This document shows positions 46,046 through 52,309 of a stretch of 52,309 nt of DNA, piece by piece. Where the stretch lies: assembly GCA_022842305.1 (NCBI GenBank), contig JALHPY010000017.1, positions 1 through 52,309 of the forward strand. The letters run 5' to 3'. The position numbers and the translations under genes are program-made. Position 1 is the first letter of the stretch, and every line of letters begins with the position of its first letter. This stretch comes from Rubrivivax sp. (lineage in GTDB: Bacteria; Pseudomonadota; Gammaproteobacteria; Burkholderiales; Burkholderiaceae_C). A model generated the notes under the pieces. That model was not told the DNA's origin. It did no database searches and saw only the letters and a program-made list of their open reading frames with translations.

Positions 46046-46531
46046 TCACCCGACATCATCCGTGCTCGCGGACTTTTGCCCGAACTTGGCACGGTGCCAA
46101 AGGTCAAGTTGGGCATCAAGTTCGCGGGGTGTGTTGATGCGATTGAAGTCAAGCGAATTGACTGAGGTCGCCTCTGACCCAGTTGCAACAGCGATGCATC
46201 CTCTAGAGCCGCCACTTCGTGCATAAAGGCAGAAGCCGGCGCGTTGGAGGCTGAGACAGCGATAGCAGAGTTCCCGGAACGCACGACGCGCGCGCATATG
46301 CCAAAACACGACATTTCCAATGAAGATGCTGAGCAAGACTCCCGCAGTAACGTGCGAGTCTGAATCAGCGCCCATGATGGCGCCGTAGATCGGCCAGGCG
46401 ACTACGGATGCCGCTGTACAGAAGAATAGAAAGCCCGCGCGCGACCGCGCATCCTGATGGACGCCTAAGTGGTAGTTGGCTTCGGCGACGTTCTGCTCGA
46501 CGAGAGCAAGGGAAGGATTCACGGACACCAC
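46046..46531 (-). CDS. Hypothetical membrane protein (element cargo)
   Basis: From GTG 46531 (a second GTG three codons on is also possible) it has 161 residues with two membrane helices (about 33-52 and 61-79) and a soluble C-terminal half. No family is recognised. It lies with a lipoprotein gene in a stretch of lower GC than the flanks, between the integrase and the terminase-like gene, the usual place for satellite cargo. Start and reality are moderately certain. Confidence 0.5.
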   Translation of the reverse strand: MVSVNPSLALVEQNVAEANYHLGVHQDARSRAGFLFFCTAASVVAWPIYGAIMGADSDSHVTAGVLLSIFIGNVVFWHMRARRAFRELCYRCLSLQRAGFCLYARSGGSRGCIAVATGSEATSVNSLDFNRINTPRELDAQLDLWHRAKFGQKSASTDDVG

Positions 46532-46655
46532 TACAGCGGCAGACAGCCAAGCCCAGGTTCACAAGAAGAATACCGCGTACCACCGGCCCGGGCTTGGTGG
46601 CCTGCCGTTGGCGCTCCGCTTGGGCGGGTCAGGCGTCAACTCGGCAGCCAGCGGA

Positions 46656-47144
46656 CTATTTTGGACGTGGGCTTTGAGGCCGATAGTTGTCGGGAATGTA
46701 CTTGACTATTGCCCAAGCAAGGCCATCCAAGAGGTCTAGCTTTGTGGAATAGCCGCGTTCGTCAATGGACTGATCTTCTTCTAGTACTTTCCCACTGCTG
46801 GAAACTGTTAATACGCCTTCGGCGCGATATCGGGTTTGCGATCGAAGACCCATAGCGCTGGCCGTCAAGACTTCCCACTTTCCAGAATCAAGCGCGACAT
46901 ACTTCAAATCGACATCACAGGCCCGCTCAACGGTTCGAAATCCGCGCTCCTGCAAGTAATTTCTCGCTTTCCTCAATAAAAGTGCGAGTTCAGGCTCACT
47001 AACTCCACTGATTTCGACGCACACGGTATCAGCGACTGGGCGCTTGGCCACCGCTTCCGCTCGTCTCGCGGCGCAACCAGTAAGCCCGGTGGCCCAGGAA
47101 ATTGTTGCGACGAGCAGAGCTATTTTTTTCCAAGATATTGGCAT
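46656..47144 (-). CDS. Lipoprotein of unknown function (element cargo)
   Basis: ATG 47144 gives 162 residues with lipobox LTGC (Cys22). The mature part has an alpha/beta pattern (VCVEISGV..., LLRKARNYLQERGFRTVE, DVDLKYVALDS). Codon use is less GC-rich than in the neighbours, which suggests later acquisition. I do not recognise the family. It may alter the cell envelope, perhaps against phage; that is only a guess from the context. Confidence 0.6.
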   Translation of the reverse strand: MPISWKKIALLVATISWATGLTGCAARRAEAVAKRPVADTVCVEISGVSEPELALLLRKARNYLQERGFRTVERACDVDLKYVALDSGKWEVLTASAMGLRSQTRYRAEGVLTVSSSGKVLEEDQSIDERGYSTKLDLLDGLAWAIVKYIPDNYRPQSPRPK

Positions 47145-47314
47145 GGGTGTGCTCTGAATTTCGGCTGATGCCAGTGACAAGAGTGGATCTCAACGCCTAG
47201 ACATTCGAGCTAAGCGTGCGACGAAGGCGGGACGCCAGGGCTCGGCCCAAAGGGAATGTACCCCTACCACACCGGATCGGGCGGATTACCTGGCCGCCAG
47301 CCACGCGCTGCTCT

Positions 47315-47893
47315 TCATGGGGCCGGAGTCGGACCACCCTTCCCTTGCAGACCCAGAGCCAGAGCGAATGCAATGCGCCGGGCAATGTCGTTTGGAGCCA
47401 TAGGTGGGGTCTCGTCCGTGACGGTGATACCGTCACGCCACTGCGCCCGCTGGCGGTTCTTGAGCCAGAAGATGCAGGCCGTGACATCGGGTGGGAAATG
47501 CTTGCGGACCTTGGTCTGCACCACCGCACCGTCGATGACTCTGATGTCTGTCTCTTCGTGCCAGTAGCCCGTGGCGCGGGAGTACAGGCTGGCGACCACC
47601 AGCGCGTCTGCCGGCGCCTTGCCGCTGTTTAGGGCCTCCGAGAACGCGGGGTAGTCGTTCTTCCACTTCGACAGCGTCGATTCCGCGACGCCGAAGACAG
47701 CGGCGATGTCCTGATCCCTGAGCCCCAGCAGGGCCAGCTTGTGGCCTAGCTCGGCAAAGGAAGTGCAAAACCCGTCCGTGTACGGCGATGGGCGCCCCAG
47801 CTTCTTGGTGCCGCCGGTCAAAGCGGGCCTGTCGACTGGTGGGCAAGCAGCCGCGCGGCCGTCCGCTTCAGTCGAAGATGATCGTCTTGCCAT
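47315..47893 (-). CDS. Terminase small-subunit-like DNA-binding protein
   Basis: The 192-residue protein has a helix-turn-helix (LRDQDIAAVFGVAESTLSKWKNDYP) after a GRPSPYTDGF segment, then a body with ASLYSRATGYWHEETDI and the pattern KHFPPDVTACIFWLKNRQRAQWRD, common in small terminase subunits of tailed phages. Those proteins recognise pac/cos DNA. No large subunit is in the element, so it may redirect a helper phage's packaging. It follows the docking-domain-like gene by 10 bp. Confidence 0.7.
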   Translation of the reverse strand: MARRSSSTEADGRAAACPPVDRPALTGGTKKLGRPSPYTDGFCTSFAELGHKLALLGLRDQDIAAVFGVAESTLSKWKNDYPAFSEALNSGKAPADALVVASLYSRATGYWHEETDIRVIDGAVVQTKVRKHFPPDVTACIFWLKNRQRAQWRDGITVTDETPPMAPNDIARRIAFALALGLQGKGGPTPAP

Positions 47894-47903
47894 GAGTCAC
47901 CCT

Positions 47904-48392
47904 TCAGATTTCAGGCAATTCCCTGAAGCCCTGGCAGTGCTGCATCGCTACCACCAGCTCGACCGACAAGTCGCTGCTTTCCAGCCCGGCCTCGCGACGG
48001 TCGCCGCACTGGCCCGGGGTGTAGCGCCTGCACTCCAGGCACATATGCCGATGATCGGCATGCACGTCGCGCAGGTGCAGCCGTTCGGCCAGGTCTTCGG
48101 CATCCTGCTCGCAGAATCCGCGTTGTCCAATCAGCGCCGCGCGTGCCTGAAACCGGGCGATGGCGCCATCGTCCCAAGGGTCGGCATGGGCAGCATCACC
48201 CTCGGCCCGCGTGAGCTTGTAGGGCCGCTGATCGGTTGTCAGCAGCGCCAGCAAATCGGCCTTGCTGGCCCGCAGCGCCGCGCGCATTTCCTCGCTCAGC
48301 TTGGACGCTGGTCGGACCACCAGCCGGCCCTCATCGGCCGACAGGGTGAGCCCGGCGCTGAACAGTTCCGCCAGTAGATCGCGGGCGCCCAT
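47904..48392 (-). CDS. TubC-N docking-domain-like protein of mobile elements
   Basis: The 162-residue protein begins with a segment like a TubC N-terminal docking domain (LLAELFSAGLTLSADEGRL, then SEEMRAALRASKADLLALL). The C-terminal half has a possible zinc site (CLECRRYTPGQC with nearby His). It starts within the stop codon of the ATPase gene (TGATG). This type occurs in phages and islands and is not evidence of polyketide synthesis. Role unknown; it may bind a replication protein. Confidence 0.6.
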   Translation of the reverse strand: MGARDLLAELFSAGLTLSADEGRLVVRPASKLSEEMRAALRASKADLLALLTTDQRPYKLTRAEGDAAHADPWDDGAIARFQARAALIGQRGFCEQDAEDLAERLHLRDVHADHRHMCLECRRYTPGQCGDRREAGLESSDLSVELVVAMQHCQGFRELPEI

Positions 48393-49567
48393 CAGATCAC
48401 CTCCGCGTCATCGGCGCCTACAGTCGCGCCAGTCGCGCCATTGGCGCCAGCCTCACAGAGTGGCGCGGATGGCGCGACTGTGGCGCGACTGGCGGCCAGG
48501 AACCACTCGGCAGGCTTGCCGAACCCACCCCGGCGTGACTGCGCCCCGGCCTTGCGCATCGCACGCTGCACGCTGCGCCAGCCGAAGCCCGCCTCATCGG
48601 CATGGCGCTTCACTTCCTTTGATGCCATCGGGCCGGCGCTCAGCAACTCGCGCAACCAGTTGGCAGCATCGCCTGGCCCGTCGCCATCCTTTCCCTCGGG
48701 ATCAGTCTCGGCATCGGCCAGCAGTTCGCGCGCCGACCCCTGGAGCGCCTCAAGCCAGCGCACGCGCTGCCCTTCGACCTCGGGCGCCACTTCGACGCGC
48801 TCCAGTTCATAGGCAAACCCGCCATCGTCGGGGCCGATGTTGGACTTGGCACGCATCAGCACCCGGCGCGACTCGCCATCGTCGCCGGCCTCGGCCTTCA
48901 CTTTGGCGGCCACCAGCACCAGCCGGGCCAGCGCGGCAAAGGCAATGCTGCCCGTGACCCGCTCCACGGGATCGCGCCCGGTCGTGCCTTTGCTGAAATG
49001 CGTGATGCCCAGCACCGCGCAGCCCAACCGCTGCCCAAGCGTCACCACCGGCTGCAGCGCGCGGCGGACAACAGCCCCCTGATGCGAGTCGCCTGCAACA
49101 GCGGAAACGATGGGGTCGAGGATCAGCAGTCGCGCGGCCGGCAGTCCCTCGGCCGTTGACTCCAGAAGCGGCATGTCCCGCCCCGGGTCGAATGCCTCGC
49201 CATCGCTGCCGCTGATGCCGTCAATGAAGTGAACCCGGCGCATGTCGGCACCGGCCGCAACCAGCCGCGCCGCCGTAACCGCGTTGGCATCCTCGCCGCT
49301 CCAGATCACCACGTCACCGGCTTCGGCGCAGCGTGACCCATCCGGCCACGCACCGCCCCGGGTCACCGTCGCGGCCAGCGACAGGGCGATGGTTGTCTTC
49401 CCACAACCAGGGGCGCCGCCCATGATGGTGAGCATGCCGGCCGGCAGGAAGCCGGGCCACAACCAGCGCACCGGCTCCAGCGTCACGGCATCGCCACGAA
49501 TCAGGCGCACCGATGGCCCAACGCCTGCCGCCTGCAGCCGCGCCAGGTCTTGCAGTGCGGCGGTCAT
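48392..49567 (-). CDS. RecA-like AAA ATPase / replicative helicase (RepA type)
   Basis: ATG 49567 overlaps the primase stop (ATGA), giving 391 residues. The RecA fold shows Walker A GGAPGCGKTT, a WSGEDA motif, Walker B ARLLILDPIV and GITHFSK, as in RepA/DnaB-like helicases of mobile elements (AAA_25). A C-terminal region carries a wHTH-like stretch (GPMASKEVKRHADEAGFGWRSV). With the primase it forms a replication module, so the element may replicate after excision. Confidence 0.88.
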   Translation of the reverse strand: MTAALQDLARLQAAGVGPSVRLIRGDAVTLEPVRWLWPGFLPAGMLTIMGGAPGCGKTTIALSLAATVTRGGAWPDGSRCAEAGDVVIWSGEDANAVTAARLVAAGADMRRVHFIDGISGSDGEAFDPGRDMPLLESTAEGLPAARLLILDPIVSAVAGDSHQGAVVRRALQPVVTLGQRLGCAVLGITHFSKGTTGRDPVERVTGSIAFAALARLVLVAAKVKAEAGDDGESRRVLMRAKSNIGPDDGGFAYELERVEVAPEVEGQRVRWLEALQGSARELLADAETDPEGKDGDGPGDAANWLRELLSAGPMASKEVKRHADEAGFGWRSVQRAMRKAGAQSRRGGFGKPAEWFLAASRATVAPSAPLCEAGANGATGATVGADDAEVI

Positions 49568-50502
49568 GCTGCTCGCTCCGCCCACACGCTGCACCAGTCT
49601 GCGCCCTCGTCCGTTGGTGTCAGCACTTCAGCCCTTAGGCCAGACCCCAGCGCACGCGCCCGCAGCTTGTCGGCCGCCTCGCGCCCTGCCTTGTCGGCAT
49701 CCGCAAAGATCACCAGGCGCTGCACACCCGCTGGCCAGCGCCACGCCGCAAGGCTTCCGGCGCAGTAGGCGGCCACCGTCGGCACGCCTGACGCGCACCA
49801 GGCGGCCAGCGCAGTCTCGATACCTTCCGCGATGCCGATGTAGCCGCGCGCCGGCTTATGCAAAGGGATGCAGGCGCCGGCCAATGGCCCAGCCGCGCCG
49901 GTCAACTTCTTGACCTCGGGCACCTGGGCCTTTCTGCCGTCGAGAGTGAGATAGGTCCGATGCAGCGCCACCATGCGGCCATCGGCTGAAACCATCCGTG
50001 CAACCATCGCCGCGAACGTGCCCAGTTTCTCGCCGTCGTGCCAGTAGGGCAGCGCCCGGTGATACCGGAGGGCATCGGGCAGCGGCCACACACCAGCTAG
50101 GCCCCGATGCTTGAGGTACAGCGTCACCGGGTCGCCGGCCACCAGCGGCACGCACTGCGCCCACACCTGGGCGATGCGTTGGGCGTTTTCGGCCCACTGC
50201 TGGCGCTGCTGGGCTTCACGCTCAGCGGTAGCGGCCAGCACCTTCCGCGCGTGCGCGATGCGCTGGGCCGGCGTCATAGCCGCCTTGTCGATGGCGCTCC
50301 AGACTTCGCTGATGCCTTGTCGGTGACAGCCGAAGACAGCGCCGCGCAGGTCATCGAACAGCATGCAAAAGCCCGCCGTGTCGCCGGGCCTGCCGTTCGT
50401 GCTGAAACGGACCCAGCGGCCCGGTGTAATTGCCTCGGGCACGTCCGCGCCGGGCACTGTGGCAATGATCGCAGCCCGCAGGCTTTGGGCAGCGTCACGC
50501 AT
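49564..50502 (-). CDS. Toprim-domain primase of mobile elements
   Basis: ATG 50502 overlaps the gene upstream by 8 bp and gives 312 residues; longer starts have no support. It lacks a clear N-terminal zinc finger. The central part (VTLYLKHRGLAGVWP, LHRTYLTLDG) and the Toprim motifs AEGIETALA and VIFADADKAGREAA match the primase-helicase family of phages and islands. It would make primers for the element's replication. Confidence 0.87.
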   Translation of the reverse strand: MRDAAQSLRAAIIATVPGADVPEAITPGRWVRFSTNGRPGDTAGFCMLFDDLRGAVFGCHRQGISEVWSAIDKAAMTPAQRIAHARKVLAATAEREAQQRQQWAENAQRIAQVWAQCVPLVAGDPVTLYLKHRGLAGVWPLPDALRYHRALPYWHDGEKLGTFAAMVARMVSADGRMVALHRTYLTLDGRKAQVPEVKKLTGAAGPLAGACIPLHKPARGYIGIAEGIETALAAWCASGVPTVAAYCAGSLAAWRWPAGVQRLVIFADADKAGREAADKLRARALGSGLRAEVLTPTDEGADWCSVWAERAA

Positions 50503-50812
50503 AGGGCACCCGCAGGGCTTTGGCGATGGCAGCGCAGAAGCCGCGCAGGGCCGCGCCATACAGCATAGAAACAATCACCGCCAGTTCGTCAGGGTCGGCC
50601 TGCTGAGCGTGCAGGCGCGCCAGAAACTCGGCAGCCTTTGCCTCGCCTTCGATGACGCGGAGTGCTTGCCCGGCATGGTGGGCGCAGCGACAATCGGGGC
50701 TCTCGTCTCGCTTGCTTTCCTGAGGGGCCACCGCTGCCGCGGTCGGCCCCTCGTCACTTTCAGGCGTGACCGGCCCCGGCGTTGCGGCGCCGCCCTGATG
50801 AAGCGCGGCCAC
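50495..50812 (-). CDS. Hypothetical protein (element)
   Basis: This 105-residue protein has a Pro/Ala-rich N-terminus and a helical C-terminal half (LAVIVSMLYGAALRGFCAAIAKAL). It overlaps the primase gene by 8 bp and follows the AlpA-like gene by 3 bp, so it is part of the replication operon. No family is recognised. Confidence 0.55.
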   Translation of the reverse strand: MAALHQGGAATPGPVTPESDEGPTAAAVAPQESKRDESPDCRCAHHAGQALRVIEGEAKAAEFLARLHAQQADPDELAVIVSMLYGAALRGFCAAIAKALRVPYA

Positions 50813-50815
50813 TGC

Positions 50816-51085
50816 TCACGCTCCGGCCTGGGCCATTGCGCGGCGCAACTCGCCGACGCGCCAGGCGGTTGTGTTCGGCCCCAGCTTGATCGGCGCGGGC
50901 AGCCGGCCGGTCCTCACCCAGCGCCACACCGTGGCGGGGCCGACGCCGTGCAGCGCGGCCACCACGGGCAGGCGGACGTGCGCGCTCTCGGGGAGGGTAT
51001 CGAATTGCGCCAGGGCCGGCGCGGCGCTCAATGGCGCGGGGTCGGACGGCGCCGCCGTCATCGTGGCCTTCAGATCGTGTGACAT
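50816..51085 (-). CDS. AlpA-like DNA-binding regulator / excisionase
   Basis: The 89-residue protein has a MerR-like winged helix as in AlpA: LPVVAALHGVGPATVWRWVRTGRLPAPIKLG followed by AWRVGELRRAMA. AlpA-type proteins activate integrase expression or act as excisionase in P4-like satellites and phage-inducible islands. It is located just before the primase operon. DNA binding is expected; its target may be the integrase promoter. Confidence 0.82.
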   Translation of the reverse strand: MSHDLKATMTAAPSDPAPLSAAPALAQFDTLPESAHVRLPVVAALHGVGPATVWRWVRTGRLPAPIKLGPNTTAWRVGELRRAMAQAGA

Positions 51086-51215
51086 GGTGTCGCTTTCGTG
51101 CCTCGCAGGGGTCGGCCCGGCTACCGGCTTCCCCGCCTTGATGCAATGGCGAGGGGCAACACGAAATGTCTACATGGTGGGCATGTCGTCCAAAGGTTCG
51201 CGCGGTTGCGCGTCG

Positions 51216-52001
51216 TCACGCGCCGTTGCGAGCCTTCGCGCGCCGCATTCGGTCGGCCAGGTTCTTCCGCGTGAAGGTCGCCTGCCCCGTGCCACGGTGG
51301 TACAGCACGCCATCTGGCGCGACTCCGGCCAAAGGGTGCGGCGGTGCCGCAAGTCGCGCCAGGGCCTGTAGTTGCGTCAAGACCTGATCGACATCGCCGG
51401 ACTGAAAGCCGGGCAACGCGGCTGCCGCTCGTTGCGCCGTGGCCAGCACAGTGCCCAACCCGCCCCGGCCGATCTTGTGGGTCTGTCCGCCTGCCTGTGC
51501 TAACTGGCGCAGCACGGGCCTGGGAGTCGCCGCTTCCTGTGTCTGCTGGCCCCGCGCCTGGGGTGTCGCGGTAGTTAATGCGGTCGCCGAGTCTTGCGCG
51601 GCGCGCGGAAACTCTGCAGGCAGTTCCCAGCCTACCGACCGCGCCCATGCGCCGAACTCAGGGAGGCTCACCGTCGCGCCGGGAGTGCCCAACGCGCCCG
51701 AAACAAGTCGCAGCACCGTGCCTGCTGCCAGGTGCGATTCGGCGATGCGCAGCCGCTTCAGGTACTCGGGAGCGTGCTCAGGCAGCTGGACCACCTGCTC
51801 CACTGCAATAGGGCCAATGTCCAGGGACAGCGAAACAGCCTCCCACAGCATCGCAGTTGGCAGGCTTTGCCACATGTCCCAATCGGGAGGCCCACCCAAA
51901 ATGTCGTAGCGAATGCCGCCCCGAAGGTCGATGTCGCCAATCTCGCGGTCTGCGACTCGCAGCGTGGGCTGCCCACTTCGCGACTTTGCTCCTTTGACCA
52001 T
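51216..52001 (-). CDS. Hypothetical protein of proteobacterial mobile elements
   Basis: ATG 52001 has AAGGGA about 8 bp upstream and gives 261 residues. The N-terminal part contains DWDMWQSLPTAMLWEAVSLSL and EYLKRLRIAESHL; the middle has a Gln/Ala/Thr-rich linker. I have no functional family for it. It is the first gene of the element's minus-strand run, next to the attR end. Confidence 0.6.
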   Translation of the reverse strand: MVKGAKSRSGQPTLRVADREIGDIDLRGGIRYDILGGPPDWDMWQSLPTAMLWEAVSLSLDIGPIAVEQVVQLPEHAPEYLKRLRIAESHLAAGTVLRLVSGALGTPGATVSLPEFGAWARSVGWELPAEFPRAAQDSATALTTATPQARGQQTQEAATPRPVLRQLAQAGGQTHKIGRGGLGTVLATAQRAAAALPGFQSGDVDQVLTQLQALARLAAPPHPLAGVAPDGVLYHRGTGQATFTRKNLADRMRRAKARNGA

Positions 52002-52145
52002 TGCGCGTCCCTTCACGCTCGCCCTTGTGTCGGGTGCCGCGCCGGGCCGGCAAGGGAACCGGCTTTTCGGGGATCAGCCCGGGCGCCATCTGACACTGTT
52101 GTATCAGCGCGACTCACCACGGTGCATTCTTGGGATGATGGGTTC

Positions 52146-52166
52146 TTTGATGGGTAGACCATCAAA
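52146..52166. repeat. Inverted repeat near attR
   Basis: TTTGATGG and CCATCAAA form a perfect 8-bp dyad with a 5-nt spacer. It contains TTGATGGGTAG, whose complement lies beside attL. It is probably an integrase or excisionase binding site. Confidence 0.4.
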
Positions 52167-52190
52167 AAGACCACGTCTTCATAGGTGAGC

Positions 52191-52205
52191 TTGGCGGAAA
52201 GGGAG
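52191..52205. repeat. attR, 15-bp direct repeat
   Basis: TTGGCGGAAAGGGAG, identical to attL at 44384-44398, forms the 3' end of the intact tRNA-Ser gene, including the encoded CCA (52192-52194). Confidence 0.8.
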
Positions 52206-52283
52206 GGATTCGAACCCTCGGTACAGCGTAAGCTGTACGCCGGATTTCGAATCCGGTGCATTCGACCACTCTGCCACCTTTCC
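52192..52283 (-). tRNA. serU: tRNA-Ser(CGA)
   Basis: On the minus strand a 7-bp acceptor stem (GGAAAGG/CCTTTCC), discriminator G and encoded CCA are present. The anticodon loop TTCGAAA (anticodon CGA at 52247-52249) sits on a CCGGA/TCCGG stem. A long variable arm (GTACAGC..GCTGTAC) and T-arm GAGGG/CCCTC with TTCGAAT follow, so it is a class II serine tRNA reading UCG. Its 3' end is the integration site of the element. Confidence 0.95.
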
Positions 52284-52309
52284 TGGTGCGTCGCCGCGGG
52301 TGGTGCCGC

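Larger units (their letters stand above)
44384..52205. mobile_element. Integrated phage-satellite-like element in tRNA-Ser(CGA)
   Basis: The element spans about 7.8 kb between 15-bp direct repeats. Cargo: tyrosine integrase at the left end, then on the minus strand an unknown 261-aa protein, AlpA-like regulator, small unknown, Toprim primase, RecA-like ATPase, docking-domain-like protein, terminase-small-subunit-like protein, lipoprotein and membrane protein. There are no capsid, portal, tail or lysis genes. This gene content fits a phage-inducible island or replicating integrative element more than a decayed prophage, as the genes are intact and overlapping. Confidence 0.75.

Noticed and set aside
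46266..46282. Third copy of the TTCCCGG inverted repeat inside the satellite
   Set aside because: GTTCCCGGAAC matches only the core, lies within a coding region of the element and lacks the right-hand half-site.
47904..48392. TubC-like domain as a sign of polyketide or non-ribosomal peptide synthesis
   Set aside because: No synthase genes are near, and this domain type also occurs in phage and island proteins.
44384..52205. Complete prophage
   Set aside because: No portal, capsid, tail, lysis or large terminase gene is present in the 7.8 kb.

Overview
This is a high-GC window from a betaproteobacterium, most like Burkholderiales; that assignment is inferred from protein style and GC-rich third positions, not from a marker gene. 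Most of it (about 2.4-39 kb) is one accessory locus for making, exporting and controlling multiheme c-type cytochromes. I count 40 CXXCH haem-binding motifs in 11 cytochromes. With them are an outer-membrane beta-barrel, a periplasmic prolyl isomerase, four beta-propeller lipoproteins, two secreted propellers, parts of both cytochrome c maturation systems, an ApbE flavin transferase and two sensor kinases. I read it as a candidate extracellular electron-transfer (porin-cytochrome) locus, analogous in content to Geobacter-type conduits. Its gene set and order are not ones I recognise.

Layout. 1-2.3 kb: the end of a trypsin-like protease, an FHA membrane protein and a small secreted protein. 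2.4-12.3 kb (minus strand): sensor kinase and NtrC-type regulator, then a unit of Sel1 protein, monohaem cytochrome, two propellers, hybrid kinase and ApbE. 12.3-12.9 kb: a plus-strand Sel1 protein. 12.9-29.3 kb (minus): tetrahaem cytochrome, prolyl isomerase, beta-barrel, a mirror-ordered block of trihaem (c7-type) cytochromes and helical proteins, two propeller lipoproteins, an 11-haem cytochrome, ResB, CcsA, a TPR protein and CcmI. 29.4-35 kb: a divergent cytochrome/propeller region. 35-39 kb (plus): ccmC, ccmD, ccmF, ccmG and ccmH. 39-44 kb: unrelated chromosomal genes.

Regulation. Six sites match the sigma-54 promoter (GG-N10-GC with TGGCAN and TTGCA-like elements). They lie before the Sel1-cytochrome-propeller unit, ccmI, the tetrahaem cytochrome, the monohaem cytochrome/propeller pair, the dihaem cytochrome operon and the pentahaem cytochrome. 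Two are divergent and one base apart. The window encodes a sigma-54 activator (9.5-10.8 kb), which suggests one dedicated regulon. The partner kinase has an intact phosphoacceptor histidine but no recognisable ATP-binding boxes.

44.4-52.2 kb is an integrated element of about 7.8 kb in the 3' end of a tRNA-Ser(CGA) gene, bounded by 15-bp direct repeats. It has a tyrosine integrase, AlpA-like regulator, Toprim primase, RecA-like ATPase and a terminase-small-subunit-like protein but no capsid or tail genes, so it resembles a phage satellite. The tRNA's probable terminator now lies at the far end of the element.
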